Notes: generated from the letters alone by a model not told the origin. A stretch of DNA of 64,000 nucleotides from Emticicia agri (GCF_004168285.1 NZ_SEWF01000004.1:1-64000); one strand, 5' to 3'. Positions 33,732 to 43,196 are shown, counted from the first letter of the stretch. Numbers and translations: made by a program.

Positions 33732-34634
33732 ATGCTTACGCTCAACCCCGAAGATTTAGACCCAAGGACTTTTTATAGTTATCTCACAGGTACAGTAGCC
33801 CCTCGCCCAATTGCTTTTGTGAGCAGTATAGATGTACCGGGAAATGTAAATCTAAGCCCTTTCAGTTTTTTTAATATCATGGGCATTAATCCGCCCTTAT
33901 TGGTATTTGCACCGAATAACCGGGGCAGAGATGGCTCTAAAAAAGACACTACGCTTAATATCAGCGAAGTGCCGGAAGTGGTGATAAATATGGTTGATTA
34001 CGCTATGGTACATCAGATGTCGCTGGCAAGTGTTGAGTTTCCACGGGGTATCAATGAATTTATTAAATCGGGCTTTACACCCGAACCCTCGGTGCTGGTT
34101 ACACCGCCAAGGGTAAAAGAATCGCCTGCGCAGTTTGAATGTAAAGTGTTGGAAGTACGGGAAATAGGTACCATGAATCTTTACATCTGCCAGATAGTGA
34201 TGGCACATTTTTCGGAGAAAATCGTAGGAGAAAACGGAAAAATAGACCAGAAAAAAACTGATTGGGTAGCCCGCATGGGTGCCGACTGGTATGCACACAT
34301 AAGCGAAAGCACCATGTTTGAAGTAGAGAAACCCAATACGAAAATCGGTATAGGTTACGATGCTATTCCTGAAAGTATCCGACTCTCAAAAATTCTGACA
34401 GGTAACCATTTGGGGCAATTAGGTAATATAGAAGCAATGCCAACCAAAGAGGAAGTGCTGGCGTTCAGGCAGACATCAACGATGCAGAATATTTTTGAAC
34501 AGGTGATGAATGGTTGTGCGTATCTGGATAACCTGCTACACGATGAAGCACAGCGACTTCTGGCGCAGAATAAGGTAAAAGAAGCATGGCTGGTACTTTT
34601 GCAAAGCCAACCTGAGTTTATGACAAAAAATTAA
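33732..34634 (+). CDS. Flavin reductase-like FMN-binding protein
   Basis: A 300-residue protein with a split-barrel flavin-binding domain in the first about 190 residues (TGTVAPRPIAFVSSID, NLSPFSFFNIMG). The last about 110 residues form an extension seen in Bacteroidota homologues. Such proteins reduce or carry FMN, some supporting ring-cleaving monooxygenases. It begins 6 bp after the antiporter stop. Partner and reaction are unknown. Confidence 0.82.
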   Translation: MLTLNPEDLDPRTFYSYLTGTVAPRPIAFVSSIDVPGNVNLSPFSFFNIMGINPPLLVFAPNNRGRDGSKKDTTLNISEVPEVVINMVDYAMVHQMSLASVEFPRGINEFIKSGFTPEPSVLVTPPRVKESPAQFECKVLEVREIGTMNLYICQIVMAHFSEKIVGENGKIDQKKTDWVARMGADWYAHISESTMFEVEKPNTKIGIGYDAIPESIRLSKILTGNHLGQLGNIEAMPTKEEVLAFRQTSTMQNIFEQVMNGCAYLDNLLHDEAQRLLAQNKVKEAWLVLLQSQPEFMTKN

Positions 34635-34744
34635 AAATGACCGGATAAAGAAAGCCCCATCCTTCAAATCAGCAAATCTGACGACTTAAAGGACAGGGAT
34701 AAAATCTATAAGGATAGCTTAAATTGAGTAGTAAGATAATTGTA

Positions 34745-34924
34745 TCAGCCTTTGTTACCACCACCGCCAAACATCTTGAATAAACCTACTATAACCAATA
34801 CAATAACAATTATCACTACTACAATACCTGTATTAAAACCAGCTTTGAAAATGCCTGCAATGGCATCACATGATGAAATAATCAACACAAAGCAGATAAC
34901 TAAAAGATAATTTATCAATTTCAT
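34745..34924 (-). CDS. 59-residue lipoprotein with one membrane helix
   Basis: This short ORF encodes MKLINYLLVICFVLIISSCD, a lipoprotein signal with lipobox ISSC. A short AIAGIFKAGFNTGI segment and a hydrophobic helix (VVVIIVIVLVIVGLF) follow, ending in a glycine tail. Similar tiny proteins in Bacteroidota are often mislabelled phosphatidate cytidylyltransferase; this one is far too small for that enzyme. It lies 82 bp downstream of the deformylase gene on the same strand. Function unknown. Confidence 0.75.
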   Translation of the reverse strand: MKLINYLLVICFVLIISSCDAIAGIFKAGFNTGIVVVIIVIVLVIVGLFKMFGGGGNKG

Positions 34925-35006
34925 GGCCTTTAAAAGTTTTAGTGAATTAAGTAATTTTAATTCCTAAAAAACCGTGCCAGCCATTTTAAAAATATCAGCC
35001 GTCAGG

Positions 35007-35498
35007 CTATAGTGTAGGTCTCCAGCGGAACGATTGGGCATCAACAGCCCGCATCGTACACAAAACTCCGTTCAGGTGGTCGTATTCGTGTTGTAATAAT
35101 TCAGACAACGCATCTGTTGCCTCCCATCTTTGCTCCTGCCAGTTTTCGTCTAAATATTTCATTATTAGGCTCTTATGCCTTTTCACCTTCACCAAAAGAT
35201 TCGGAAAACTCATACAATCGTCCCATAGTTCAAACATTTCGGTGCTTGTATCTTCCAATTCAGGATTAATAATCACCACAGGTTTATCTATATTCACATA
35301 AATCAGTCTTTTCATAATACCTAATTGTGGGGCGGCAATGCCTCTGCCAAAGTGGTATTTTGCCCGTATTTCTTCCATCACATGGTGTAAATCTTTTACC
35401 CATTCTTTCACCTGTGGTAATTCTCCTTGGGCAACAGGCTCACAGATTTCATACAGGCGAGGGTCGCCCAATAAAACTAAATCTTCTAAGTGTTTCAT
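35007..35498 (-). CDS. Peptide deformylase family protein (variant motif 2)
   Basis: A 163-residue metalloenzyme of the polypeptide deformylase family, which removes formyl from N-terminal methionine. Motif 1 is GRGIAAPQLG (51-60) and motif 3 is QHEYDHLNG with H137, E138 and H141. Motif 2, normally EGCLS, reads DDCMS (93-97): the ligand C95 is kept, but the usual Glu-Gly is replaced. This marks a divergent paralogue rather than the housekeeping enzyme, so activity or substrate may differ. Confidence 0.8.
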   Translation of the reverse strand: MKHLEDLVLLGDPRLYEICEPVAQGELPQVKEWVKDLHHVMEEIRAKYHFGRGIAAPQLGIMKRLIYVNIDKPVVIINPELEDTSTEMFELWDDCMSFPNLLVKVKRHKSLIMKYLDENWQEQRWEATDALSELLQHEYDHLNGVLCTMRAVDAQSFRWRPTL

Positions 35499-35665
35499 AT
35501 AATCCCTGGGGGAAATTGTATTTTTGTTTATACAATAAATTTTATACTAATTTTCGGGTATGTTTCGTAATATATCCGACTCCGGGCTTAACAAATTTTA
35601 ACGAATGGTGTTAAACTAAGTAGCGTATGAGTTTCGTTAAAGCCTGTGAAATAAATTTTAATCCC

Positions 35666-36937
35666 ATGAAAAGAATATATCTGCTAATCTTCCTGTTTTG
35701 TGCGATACATAGTTTTGGTCAGACCATTACCTATACGCCGGAAATTGATGACCAGGTTACGTATGATACCGATATTACTAAAGTAGAGCTTCGGGACGAA
35801 TTTACCATTATTTCTTTCAGTTATCAATACAGCAACCGAAGAAGCCAGAATTATAATTTCCCGATTCCTCTGCCTAATCAAAGGCAGACTTCTACGGCTA
35901 CCATTTCTATCAATCCTAAAAGTTATCTGAACGGAAACGGCAAGCGTTTTAAATATATCAAATCAACAGGAATTCCTGAATTACCCGATTCTAAGCCTGT
36001 TTCGCCCGGTCAGGTTTATAATTTTACGGTTTATTATGAAAGATTAGACCCCGGCATTGAACTTTTTAACCTCATAGAAGGGAAAAACTCTCCTGAACAG
36101 ACTTTACAATTCTGGAATTTCTACGGTGTGCATATCAAAAACCCATTAAGAAAACTACCAACTACACCCACAGAGCCGGTAACATTAACCATCAAAGGGA
36201 AAATATTAGATGCTAAAACTCAGAAACCCATTGCAGGCAAGGTAGTGTATCAGTTTGATAAAAACGCCACCAAAACCGGGTCGGTTCTGGTATCTGCTAA
36301 CGGAGATTATACTTTTGCCTTGAGTCCTGATGCCTATACGCTCACAGCCACAGCCAAAGGCTATGAAGCCGAGCAGGCTCGTTTAGACTTATCGAAAATT
36401 AAACGTAACCAACAATTTACACAAAATATTTATCTGACTCAGGCCGTTGAAAAGACCGAGACCAAGCCAGCACCTAAAGAAACGCCTAAAAAAGACCCGC
36501 CAATAATCGAGAAACCTAAAGTAGAACCTCCGGTAATAGATACCACTACCGTTGCTCCTCCTAAAGAAGAAGCCGCTCCGGTAAAAGTAGAGGAAAATAA
36601 ATTCAGGCTGGATAAAGTGTATTTTAATACAGGTGAATCAGGTTTACTGCCCGAGTCGTATGACCAGTTAGATGGTTTACTGAAAATGATGAAAGACAGC
36701 CCGACCATGAATATTATTATTGAAGGGCATACAGATAATATTGGCGACCCCACTCAAAACAAACGTTTGTCGTTAGAGCGAGCCTTTAATGTACGAGAAT
36801 ACCTGATTAAAAAAGGAATTGCAGGCAAACGTATCCAGTTTAAGGGCTATGGCGATACCAAACCCATTGCAGACAATGCCACAGAAAGTGGAAAGAAACT
36901 GAACAGAAGAGTAGAATTTGTGATTCTGAACCCGTAA
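35666..36937 (+). CDS. OmpA-family protein with carboxypeptidase-regulatory-like domain
   Basis: 423 residues from ATG 35666 (MKRIYLLIFLFCAIHSFGQ, a signal peptide). The N-terminal about 160 residues are a beta-rich domain of unknown type. A carboxypeptidase-regulatory/PEGA-like domain follows (ILDAKTQKPIAGKVVYQF). A Pro/Lys/Glu-rich linker comes next (about 265-310). The C-terminal OmpA peptidoglycan-binding domain (GHTDNIGDPTQNKRLSLERA) completes the protein. It should sit in the outer membrane or periplasm and tether to the cell wall. The gene is monocistronic, with a terminator behind it. Confidence 0.88.
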   Translation: MKRIYLLIFLFCAIHSFGQTITYTPEIDDQVTYDTDITKVELRDEFTIISFSYQYSNRRSQNYNFPIPLPNQRQTSTATISINPKSYLNGNGKRFKYIKSTGIPELPDSKPVSPGQVYNFTVYYERLDPGIELFNLIEGKNSPEQTLQFWNFYGVHIKNPLRKLPTTPTEPVTLTIKGKILDAKTQKPIAGKVVYQFDKNATKTGSVLVSANGDYTFALSPDAYTLTATAKGYEAEQARLDLSKIKRNQQFTQNIYLTQAVEKTETKPAPKETPKKDPPIIEKPKVEPPVIDTTTVAPPKEEAAPVKVEENKFRLDKVYFNTGESGLLPESYDQLDGLLKMMKDSPTMNIIIEGHTDNIGDPTQNKRLSLERAFNVREYLIKKGIAGKRIQFKGYGDTKPIADNATESGKKLNRRVEFVILNP

Positions 36938-36952
36938 CTATTTGATAATCTT

Positions 36953-37020
36953 GGCGTTTCACTATTTAAGCAGTACAGTACCATGATGCTTTCTGCAAAC
37001 TTAGTGAAACGCCGTTTTTT
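36953..37020 (+). terminator. Terminator of the OmpA-family gene
   Basis: GGCGTTTCACTA (36953-36964) pairs with TAGTGAAACGCC (37002-37013), followed by GTTTTTTATT. A smaller GCAG/CTGC stem lies in the loop. Confidence 0.8.
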
Positions 37021-37025
37021 ATTGT

Positions 37026-38543
37026 TCAGAATCTAATGCTTTCAATAATATCACTCGCTATCATGGCGGTTGTGCCTTTCAATTGGGCGGCTCTGTCTCC
37101 GGCCAATCCATGTTCATATACGCCCAATAGAGCGGCTTCTTCGGGTTTGTAACCTTGTGCCAATAGTGCCAGTATCATTCCAGTGAGCACATCTCCACTC
37201 CCACCCTTAGCCATGCCTGCATTTCCGGTCGAGTTAAAATGAATGGTGCCGTCAGGCAAGGCCACTGCTGTAAATGCGCCTTTGAGGCAAACGATACACT
37301 GATGACTGACTGCAAAATCTTCAAGCAATGCTAATTTTTCATAATCATTCTCCCACTTTTTGCCTATCAGCCGTTGAAACTCTTTAGGGTGAGGGGTTAA
37401 AACAGCTCCTTTCGGTAATAATGCCAGTAATTTCTTATCAGAGGCGATAATATTCAGCGCATCGGCATCAATAACAATAGGTACTTTCACTTGCTTCAAT
37501 ACTTCTTCTATCAGTCCGGCAGTTTTAGGCGCAGTTCCTATACCACAGCCTATCCCGATTGCCTGATAATTATCCAGTTTGGGTAATGTTTCTAAAAACG
37601 CCTTGTTTGCATCCGTTAGACACATAGCTTCCGGAATAGCTGTCTGAAGAATTGCATAGCCACATTCCGGTGCATAAACGGTTATTTTACCCACACCTGA
37701 CCTCAGACAAGCCCGGGTTGATAGTACTGCTGCTCCTATCATTCCATAACTGCCTGCCATCATCAACGCATGACCGAAATGGCCTTTATTGGCAAATTTC
37801 GAACGGGGTTTAATGAATGCTTCGGCGATTTGGCTATCTGTATAAAAATACCGGCTTTCCAACTTCCCGATAAATTCTTCATGAAGCCCGATGCTTACCA
37901 CTTCCCAATTACCTACAAAATCACCATTCTGTGGTAATACAAAAGCTAATTTGGGTGTTTGAAAAGTGATAGTATAATCAGCCTTCAGGATTATATCCTT
38001 ATCCCCATTTAATGAATCAGCGAATAAACCTGTGGGTATGTCCACCGCCACTATCTCTGCCTCCGATTCATTCAGCTTTTCAACTGTCGATTCAATTAAT
38101 CCTTCCAACGGTCTTGAGAGTCCTGCGCCTAACATGGCATCAATTATCAAATCATTTTTATTAAAATCAGGAATTTCATCAATCTCACTAATTTCTACCG
38201 GATGAATTTTATTTTGTAATCTTTCAAGATTCTTCTTAAAGTTGGCCGATTGTTTAGTGCTATGATTGATAATATAAATTTCAAGGTCATACCCTAAGGC
38301 ATACAACATTCGTGCAATAGCCAGTCCATCGCCACCATTATCACCCACACCACACAACACGAGTATTTTTTTGTAGGAAACCGGAAAATGCCTGATAAAA
38401 ATACTGACAAAGGCACGTGAGGCACGCTCCATGAGGTCAATAGAGGCAATCGGTTCATGGACAATAGTATATTCATCGGCTTCTTTTATCTCAGATATAT
38501 AATTGCCTGCCTTTGTCTGCTTTCTTGTTAATAAAATTTTCAT
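37026..38543 (-). CDS. nnr: Bifunctional NAD(P)H-hydrate epimerase/dehydratase
   Basis: A protein of about 505 residues that repairs hydrated NAD(P)H. The N-terminal epimerase domain (residues 1 to about 215, YjeF_N type) shows LVLCGVGDNGGDGLAIARML and DAMLGAGLSRPL. The C-terminal ADP-dependent dehydratase domain shows VIDADALNI, VLTPHPKEF and the catalytic-loop motif GSGDVLTG. The start is ATG 38543. It is cytoplasmic and divergent from the VOC gene across an octamer-repeat region. Confidence 0.93.
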   Translation of the reverse strand: MKILLTRKQTKAGNYISEIKEADEYTIVHEPIASIDLMERASRAFVSIFIRHFPVSYKKILVLCGVGDNGGDGLAIARMLYALGYDLEIYIINHSTKQSANFKKNLERLQNKIHPVEISEIDEIPDFNKNDLIIDAMLGAGLSRPLEGLIESTVEKLNESEAEIVAVDIPTGLFADSLNGDKDIILKADYTITFQTPKLAFVLPQNGDFVGNWEVVSIGLHEEFIGKLESRYFYTDSQIAEAFIKPRSKFANKGHFGHALMMAGSYGMIGAAVLSTRACLRSGVGKITVYAPECGYAILQTAIPEAMCLTDANKAFLETLPKLDNYQAIGIGCGIGTAPKTAGLIEEVLKQVKVPIVIDADALNIIASDKKLLALLPKGAVLTPHPKEFQRLIGKKWENDYEKLALLEDFAVSHQCIVCLKGAFTAVALPDGTIHFNSTGNAGMAKGGSGDVLTGMILALLAQGYKPEEAALLGVYEHGLAGDRAAQLKGTTAMIASDIIESIRF

Positions 38544-38562
38544 CAACTTTGTGTAATTAAAT

Positions 38563-38757
38563 TGAGTGATTTAGCGATTTAGTGAATGAGTGATTTAGCT
38601 GCCGCTGGTGCGGTGATTGTTTTAATAAGCATTGCAAAGTCTATTAAAACAATTTATGAATTGCTCTTTATTAATCAGATAAAATTAGTTCATATTAATT
38701 AAAAAATACTAATCAAAATTAATCACTCAATCACACATTCACTTAATCACTAAATTA
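38563..38757. repeat. Inverted octamer-repeat arrays flanking an AT-rich core
   Basis: The left arm (38563-38606) reads GTGATTTA, GCGATTTA, GTGAATGA, GTGATTTA and then GC-rich GCTGCCGCTGGTGCGG. The right arm (38720-38755) reads TCACTCAA, TCACACAT, TCACTTAA, TCACTAAA, the complementary orientation. About 100 bp of AT-rich DNA lies between. It occupies the divergent intergenic region between nnr and the VOC gene. Confidence 0.8.
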
Positions 38758-38767
38758 TTTTTTTAAC

Positions 38768-39817
38768 ATGTCAGAATTTATCAGTGGCATTCAGCAAGTA
38801 GGAATTGGTGTGAGAGATGCAGCAGAAGCCTTCAATTGGTATAATAGAACCTTAGGACTGAATGTCCCGCTTTTTGATGATGTGGCAGAAGCCAAACTCA
38901 TGACCCCACACACCAATGGCATTATCAGGCAACGTCGTGCCATTCTTGCTCTCAATATGGCCGGTGGTGGTGGTGCTGAAATCTGGCAATCGAACCGACC
39001 TGAGCCTGTTGCACCGGAATTTATGCCTGAACTGGGCGACTATGGCATTTTTGCGCTCAAGATTAAATCTTCAGACGTAAAACAATTTGCCGGAACGCAA
39101 AATTTAAAAGTAGAAACTTCGCCTGAAAACAAAAATCATAGCTGGTTACAAGACCCTTACGGAAACCAGTTGCAGATTGTAGCTGATAATTCATGGTTTA
39201 AGCCTAATAGTAGCCTTACCGGAGGTGTAGTCGGGGTTATTATTGGCGTAAGCGATATTGCCAAAGCACTGAAATTGTATAAAGATACTTTGGGCATCAG
39301 TGAAGTGGCTTACGACAAAAGCGGAAAATTTGAAGATTTTGCTACACTGGGCAAAGGCAATGTAAAATTCAGAAGGGTATTATTGCGCAAAGCCATGAAT
39401 AACAACGGGGCTTTCAGCCGATTGTTAGGCAATGTAGAGATAGAATTAGTACAGAATCTTGAAGCGGACGCCAAGCCAAGAAAAATCTTTGAAAAACGTA
39501 GTTGGGGCGACTTAGGATTTATTCATTTGTGTTTCGACACATTAAATATGGATAATTTGAAACAACTTTGCCAGAAAAATGGTTTTCCTTTTACAGTAGA
39601 TAGTAGCGATACCTTCGATATGGGCGAAGCAGGTGGCAGATTTACTTATATAGAAGACCCTGACGGTACGCTGATAGAGTTCGTTGAAACACATAGAGTG
39701 CCAATTTTAAAAAAAATCGGCTGGTATCTGAACCTTAAAAAAAGAAAAACGCAAAAACCTTTGCCTGACTGGATGGTTGCCACGATGGGTTGGGGCAAAG
39801 TAAAAGCGAAGGATTAA
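38768..39817 (+). CDS. Two-domain VOC (glyoxalase-fold) protein
   Basis: A 349-residue cytoplasmic protein with two vicinal-oxygen-chelate domains (about 5-135 and 150-310), beginning IQQVGIGVRDAAEAFNWYNR and GVVGVIIGVSDIAKALKLYK. The second ends with YIEDPDGTLIEFVETH, where the Glu is a typical metal ligand. The last 35 residues are basic. The family includes dioxygenases, isomerases and lyases. This sequence does not reveal which, and its neighbours do not help. Confidence 0.8.
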   Translation: MSEFISGIQQVGIGVRDAAEAFNWYNRTLGLNVPLFDDVAEAKLMTPHTNGIIRQRRAILALNMAGGGGAEIWQSNRPEPVAPEFMPELGDYGIFALKIKSSDVKQFAGTQNLKVETSPENKNHSWLQDPYGNQLQIVADNSWFKPNSSLTGGVVGVIIGVSDIAKALKLYKDTLGISEVAYDKSGKFEDFATLGKGNVKFRRVLLRKAMNNNGAFSRLLGNVEIELVQNLEADAKPRKIFEKRSWGDLGFIHLCFDTLNMDNLKQLCQKNGFPFTVDSSDTFDMGEAGGRFTYIEDPDGTLIEFVETHRVPILKKIGWYLNLKKRKTQKPLPDWMVATMGWGKVKAKD

Positions 39818-39957
39818 AGGGGTTTAGCAGGGGTAACGAATATTTTTATACGAAATTGAAAAAAATCTAAATTTTTTTTCAATCAAATTTTACCCAAGTA
39901 ATTTTTTTTTATATATTAGCACCAATAAATACAACAAATGAAAAATCCTGACGTTTT

Positions 39958-39988
39958 TTGGATTTTACAGTAAAAATTATTAATTTTG
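39958..39988 (+). promoter_or_regulatory. Bacteroidota-type promoter of rplS
   Basis: TTG at 39958-39960 and TAATTTTG at 39981-39988 are spaced by 20 nt, matching the Bacteroidota consensus. Transcription would begin near 39995. Confidence 0.7.
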
Positions 39989-39994
39989 CAGTCC

Positions 39995-40073
39995 GATTAG
40001 GAGAATGCTGGGTTTGTACGGTTCAGCCGCTTCACTAAGCGTATAAATTAATAATCAAGTAAATAACAAAGCA
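39995..40073 (+). ncRNA. Possible L19 leader RNA (autoregulatory)
   Basis: The leader before rplS contains GCTG ... CAGC (about 40006-40030) followed by CGCTT-CACT-AAGCG, two adjacent stems shortly before the start codon. Ribosomal protein mRNAs often carry such protein-binding leaders, and L19 leaders have been described in several bacterial groups. I cannot verify a match to a known model. Confidence 0.4.
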
Positions 40074-40427
40074 ATGGATTTGATTAAATTGGTTGAGTCA
40101 GAATTTACTGGCAAAAGAGAAAATCAACCGGAATTTAAAGCAGGTGATACCGTAAACGTTCACGTTAAAATTAAAGAAGGTAACAAAGAGCGTATTCAGG
40201 TTTACACCGGTACAGTTATTCAGCGTCGTAATGCTGGTACAAATGGTGAGAGTTTTACCGTTCGTAAAATATCAAATGGCGTAGGTGTTGAGAGAATTTT
40301 CCCTATTTTATCGCCAAGTATTGATAAAATTGAGGTAGTACGTCATGGTAAAGTACGTCGTGCGAGATTGTTCTACTTACGTGGAAAACAAGGTAAAGCT
40401 GCTCGTATCAAAGAATTAAAGAAATAA
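40074..40427 (+). CDS. rplS: 50S ribosomal protein L19
   Basis: A 117-residue ribosomal protein at the 30S-50S interface. It shows the family pattern [55 protein letters not shown] and the basic end [20 protein letters not shown]. Length is normal. It is transcribed alone from a good promoter to a good terminator; the usual partner trmD is not adjacent. Confidence 0.98.
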   Translation: MDLIKLVESEFTGKRENQPEFKAGDTVNVHVKIKEGNKERIQVYTGTVIQRRNAGTNGESFTVRKISNGVGVERIFPILSPSIDKIEVVRHGKVRRARLFYLRGKQGKAARIKELKK

Positions 40428-40519
40428 TGTACATCAAACCAGTAATAGTTAAACTATTCAGGTTTTCAGATGTCTAAAGATAAAAGTAATAGCTTTTTCA
40501 TAATTTTGTATGGGAAAAG

Positions 40520-40545
40520 GTCGCTTCTTTGAAGCGGCTTTTTTT
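40520..40545 (+). terminator. Terminator of rplS
   Basis: GTCGCTTC / GAAGCGGC stem with a TTT loop and a run of seven T residues. Confidence 0.9.
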
Positions 40546-40631
40546 GTTTATGCCCCTCTGTATTATTCAATTTAAAGACACTAATTTTATAAAGAAAAGA
40601 ATTAAGTTTGTGACGAATTTGTTGAGCAAAT

Positions 40632-41408
40632 ATGAACGACCAGACATATACAGGAAACTTTTATAAATACCAGGGCACAGGCAACGACTTTGTGATGATT
40701 GATAACCGTGACGGACAATTTCCTGTCAGCCAGCCTTATATAGCACATCTTTGCCACCGTCGTTTTGGAATCGGGGCAGATGGATTGATTTTATTACAGA
40801 ATGACCCTGACTATGATTTCAGGATGGTGTACTTTAATGCCGATGGAGGCGAGGGCAGTATGTGTGGCAATGGTGGACGATGTACAGTACGTTTTGCTGA
40901 AGACTTGGGCATTTTTAGTGGCAATACTACTTTTATTGCTGTTGATGGTGAACACGAAGCCTCAGCAAGTTCAGAAGTTATCTCCTTAAAAATGGGACAA
41001 GTGCATGGCATTGAACACCACGACGACTATGATTTTATGAATACTGGTTCGCCGCATTATGTGAGATACGTTTCTGACATTAAAAACTTTGATGTAGTGA
41101 ACGAAGGCAAAAAAGTAAGGTATGCCGATGACTGGGTCAAACGTGGAGGTACGAATGTAAACTTTGTAGAGGTGCTTGACGACGAAACTATTTATGTTCG
41201 CACCTACGAAAGAGGTGTTGAAGATGAAACCTATTCGTGTGGTACGGGTGTAACCGCCTGTGCTTTATCGGCACATCTGAAACACGGTATGCAAAGCCCT
41301 GTAAAAATTATTACCAATGGCGGAAATTTACAGGTAGCTTTTGATAAAGATTTTCAGAACATACATCTGATTGGCCCGGCGATCAGGGTATTTGGTGGGA
41401 AATTATAA
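40632..41408 (+). CDS. dapF: Diaminopimelate epimerase
   Basis: A 258-residue enzyme that interconverts LL- and meso-diaminopimelate in lysine and peptidoglycan synthesis. The two catalytic cysteines are present: C78 (GSMCGNGGRC) and C203 (YSCGTGVTAC). N-terminal YQGTGNDFVMID and RRFGIGADGLI motifs are also typical. Cytoplasmic and monocistronic. A small hairpin (GAGACG / CGTCTC, 41432-41452) follows the stop. Confidence 0.96.
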   Translation: MNDQTYTGNFYKYQGTGNDFVMIDNRDGQFPVSQPYIAHLCHRRFGIGADGLILLQNDPDYDFRMVYFNADGGEGSMCGNGGRCTVRFAEDLGIFSGNTTFIAVDGEHEASASSEVISLKMGQVHGIEHHDDYDFMNTGSPHYVRYVSDIKNFDVVNEGKKVRYADDWVKRGGTNVNFVEVLDDETIYVRTYERGVEDETYSCGTGVTACALSAHLKHGMQSPVKIITNGGNLQVAFDKDFQNIHLIGPAIRVFGGKL

Positions 41409-41647
41409 ATCCCGGTCAGCTATGTAATGAAGAGACGACATGCTGGCGTCTCCACAGGATTATCCAACCTATTGAATTTAATTTGACAGGAGATTTTGAA
41501 AACCAACAAAAGTTTTTTTGTTATTGATAGTTCTTCTTTTTGCATTGTTATCATCATCTATTAATAAAAGATGAAAATTGATAAATTGTTAAAAAATTGA
41601 ATAGCTAAATACTATCTTCGCAACTATTACTTTAACCATATACTGCA

Positions 41648-43195
41648 ATGACCGAATTCGCATTAACCATTGAATGGAAAGGTTTTGAGAAAGATAAGTA
41701 TGTTCATACAGTTTTAGAAGACAATATTCTGCCCCCATATATCAGGCAATGCCGCTGGTTTGCCGGAAAAGCCCGTAAGATTAAACAGTTAAAGGTCAGG
41801 CACGTGGTACATTTTGAAGAATTTATCTTCATGATGTTTGAAGCCCGCTACGAAGAAAATGATGCCGAATTATACCTTTTACCCCTTTCCTTTATTGAAG
41901 ACAATACGCAGGATATTCCGGCAAAGGGTATTCTGAGCAAGGCTGCGATGGACGACAAAACGGGGCATCTGGTTGATGCGATTTATGATGTTAATTTTCG
42001 GAGTGCTATTTACCGGTCTATTTTCAATCAGTCGCAGATACGCCAGTATAACCAGGATTTATTGACCTTTACCAAAGGTAAAGCATTTGAAGAAGAATCG
42101 GCTGAGATAGATTCTTATCTGCCTGACATTGATTCATCGAACTCTGCCATGATTTTTGGCGGAAAATACTTTCTGAAACTCTACCGGAAACTTTTTTCTG
42201 AAACCAATCCCGAGGTTGAAATGGTTGAGTTTATCACGCAGTATTCAGAGTTTAGAAATATCCCGTTATTTGCAGGAAGCATTACCTGGAATCGCAAAGA
42301 TGAAGCTGCTACTACTTTCGGGGTAATGGTACAGGTAGTAGAAAATATCAAAGACGACTGGAGCATGACAGGCGATTACCTGAATGACTTTTTAGAAGCC
42401 TTTGTTGAAGGTAATTTTCAGATAAAAGAATCAGTTTTTGATAAAGTTACCCAATTAGCCCATCGTACAGCGCAAATGCACTTAGCTTTGTTTGCTTTAC
42501 GTGGGGCTGATAATTTCAATGCAGAGCCTTTCGACCGTCAGTATAGAAGGTATCTGCACGAAAAATTTGAGAATTTATTAGAGCGTCGCTATACACTTCT
42601 GACAGACAATTACCTGAAATTAGACGAACAGGCACAAAATCTTGCCTGGACATTCATGGAGGCTAAAGACCTCATTCTTGACTTTATTGACCAGATACTT
42701 ACCCGTCCGTTATCTTCTTTCCGTACCCGTATTCATGGCGATTATCATTTAGGGCAGATTTTAGCTACTAACGACGATTTAGTGATTATTGATTTTGAAG
42801 GAGAGCCGGAAAGCAGTATTACCGAGCGGAAAATTAAACATTCGCCTCTCAAAGATGTGGCAGGTATGATTCGTTCGTATCATTATGCTGTTTCGGCCAA
42901 ATTGTTCAACTCTGCAGAAACAAGTACCAGAGAAACGATTGTCTTACAAAGAGCAGCCGACCGTTGGTATAAATTAATCAAGGATACCTATCTGGAAGAA
43001 TACCTGTCGATGTTTGGCTCACCTCATCCCCTATTCAAAGACCCCAACGAGGTAAACTACTTACTTTTGTTCCATTTATTAGAAAAAGCCATTTACGAAT
43101 TGGGCTATGAAGTAAATTACAGACCTACCTGGGTAAAAATTCCGTTGAAAGGAATTGTAGAAGTAATAAATGAAATAGAAAAACTACGACGTTGA
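41648..43195 (+). CDS. Maltokinase
   Basis: A 515-residue aminoglycoside-phosphotransferase-fold kinase. The N-terminal cap (PPYIRQCRWFAGKARKIK) is characteristic of maltokinases. The kinase core shows FGGKYFLKLYRK, catalytic loop RIHGDYHLGQIL and IIDFEGEPES. It would make maltose 1-phosphate from maltose and ATP, the substrate of GlgE for alpha-glucan synthesis. In many bacteria this domain is fused to trehalose synthase (TreS); here it is free-standing and neither TreS nor GlgE is in the window. The DinB gene starts 1 bp after its stop. Confidence 0.85.
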   Translation: MTEFALTIEWKGFEKDKYVHTVLEDNILPPYIRQCRWFAGKARKIKQLKVRHVVHFEEFIFMMFEARYEENDAELYLLPLSFIEDNTQDIPAKGILSKAAMDDKTGHLVDAIYDVNFRSAIYRSIFNQSQIRQYNQDLLTFTKGKAFEEESAEIDSYLPDIDSSNSAMIFGGKYFLKLYRKLFSETNPEVEMVEFITQYSEFRNIPLFAGSITWNRKDEAATTFGVMVQVVENIKDDWSMTGDYLNDFLEAFVEGNFQIKESVFDKVTQLAHRTAQMHLALFALRGADNFNAEPFDRQYRRYLHEKFENLLERRYTLLTDNYLKLDEQAQNLAWTFMEAKDLILDFIDQILTRPLSSFRTRIHGDYHLGQILATNDDLVIIDFEGEPESSITERKIKHSPLKDVAGMIRSYHYAVSAKLFNSAETSTRETIVLQRAADRWYKLIKDTYLEEYLSMFGSPHPLFKDPNEVNYLLLFHLLEKAIYELGYEVNYRPTWVKIPLKGIVEVINEIEKLRR

Positions 43196-43196
43196 T

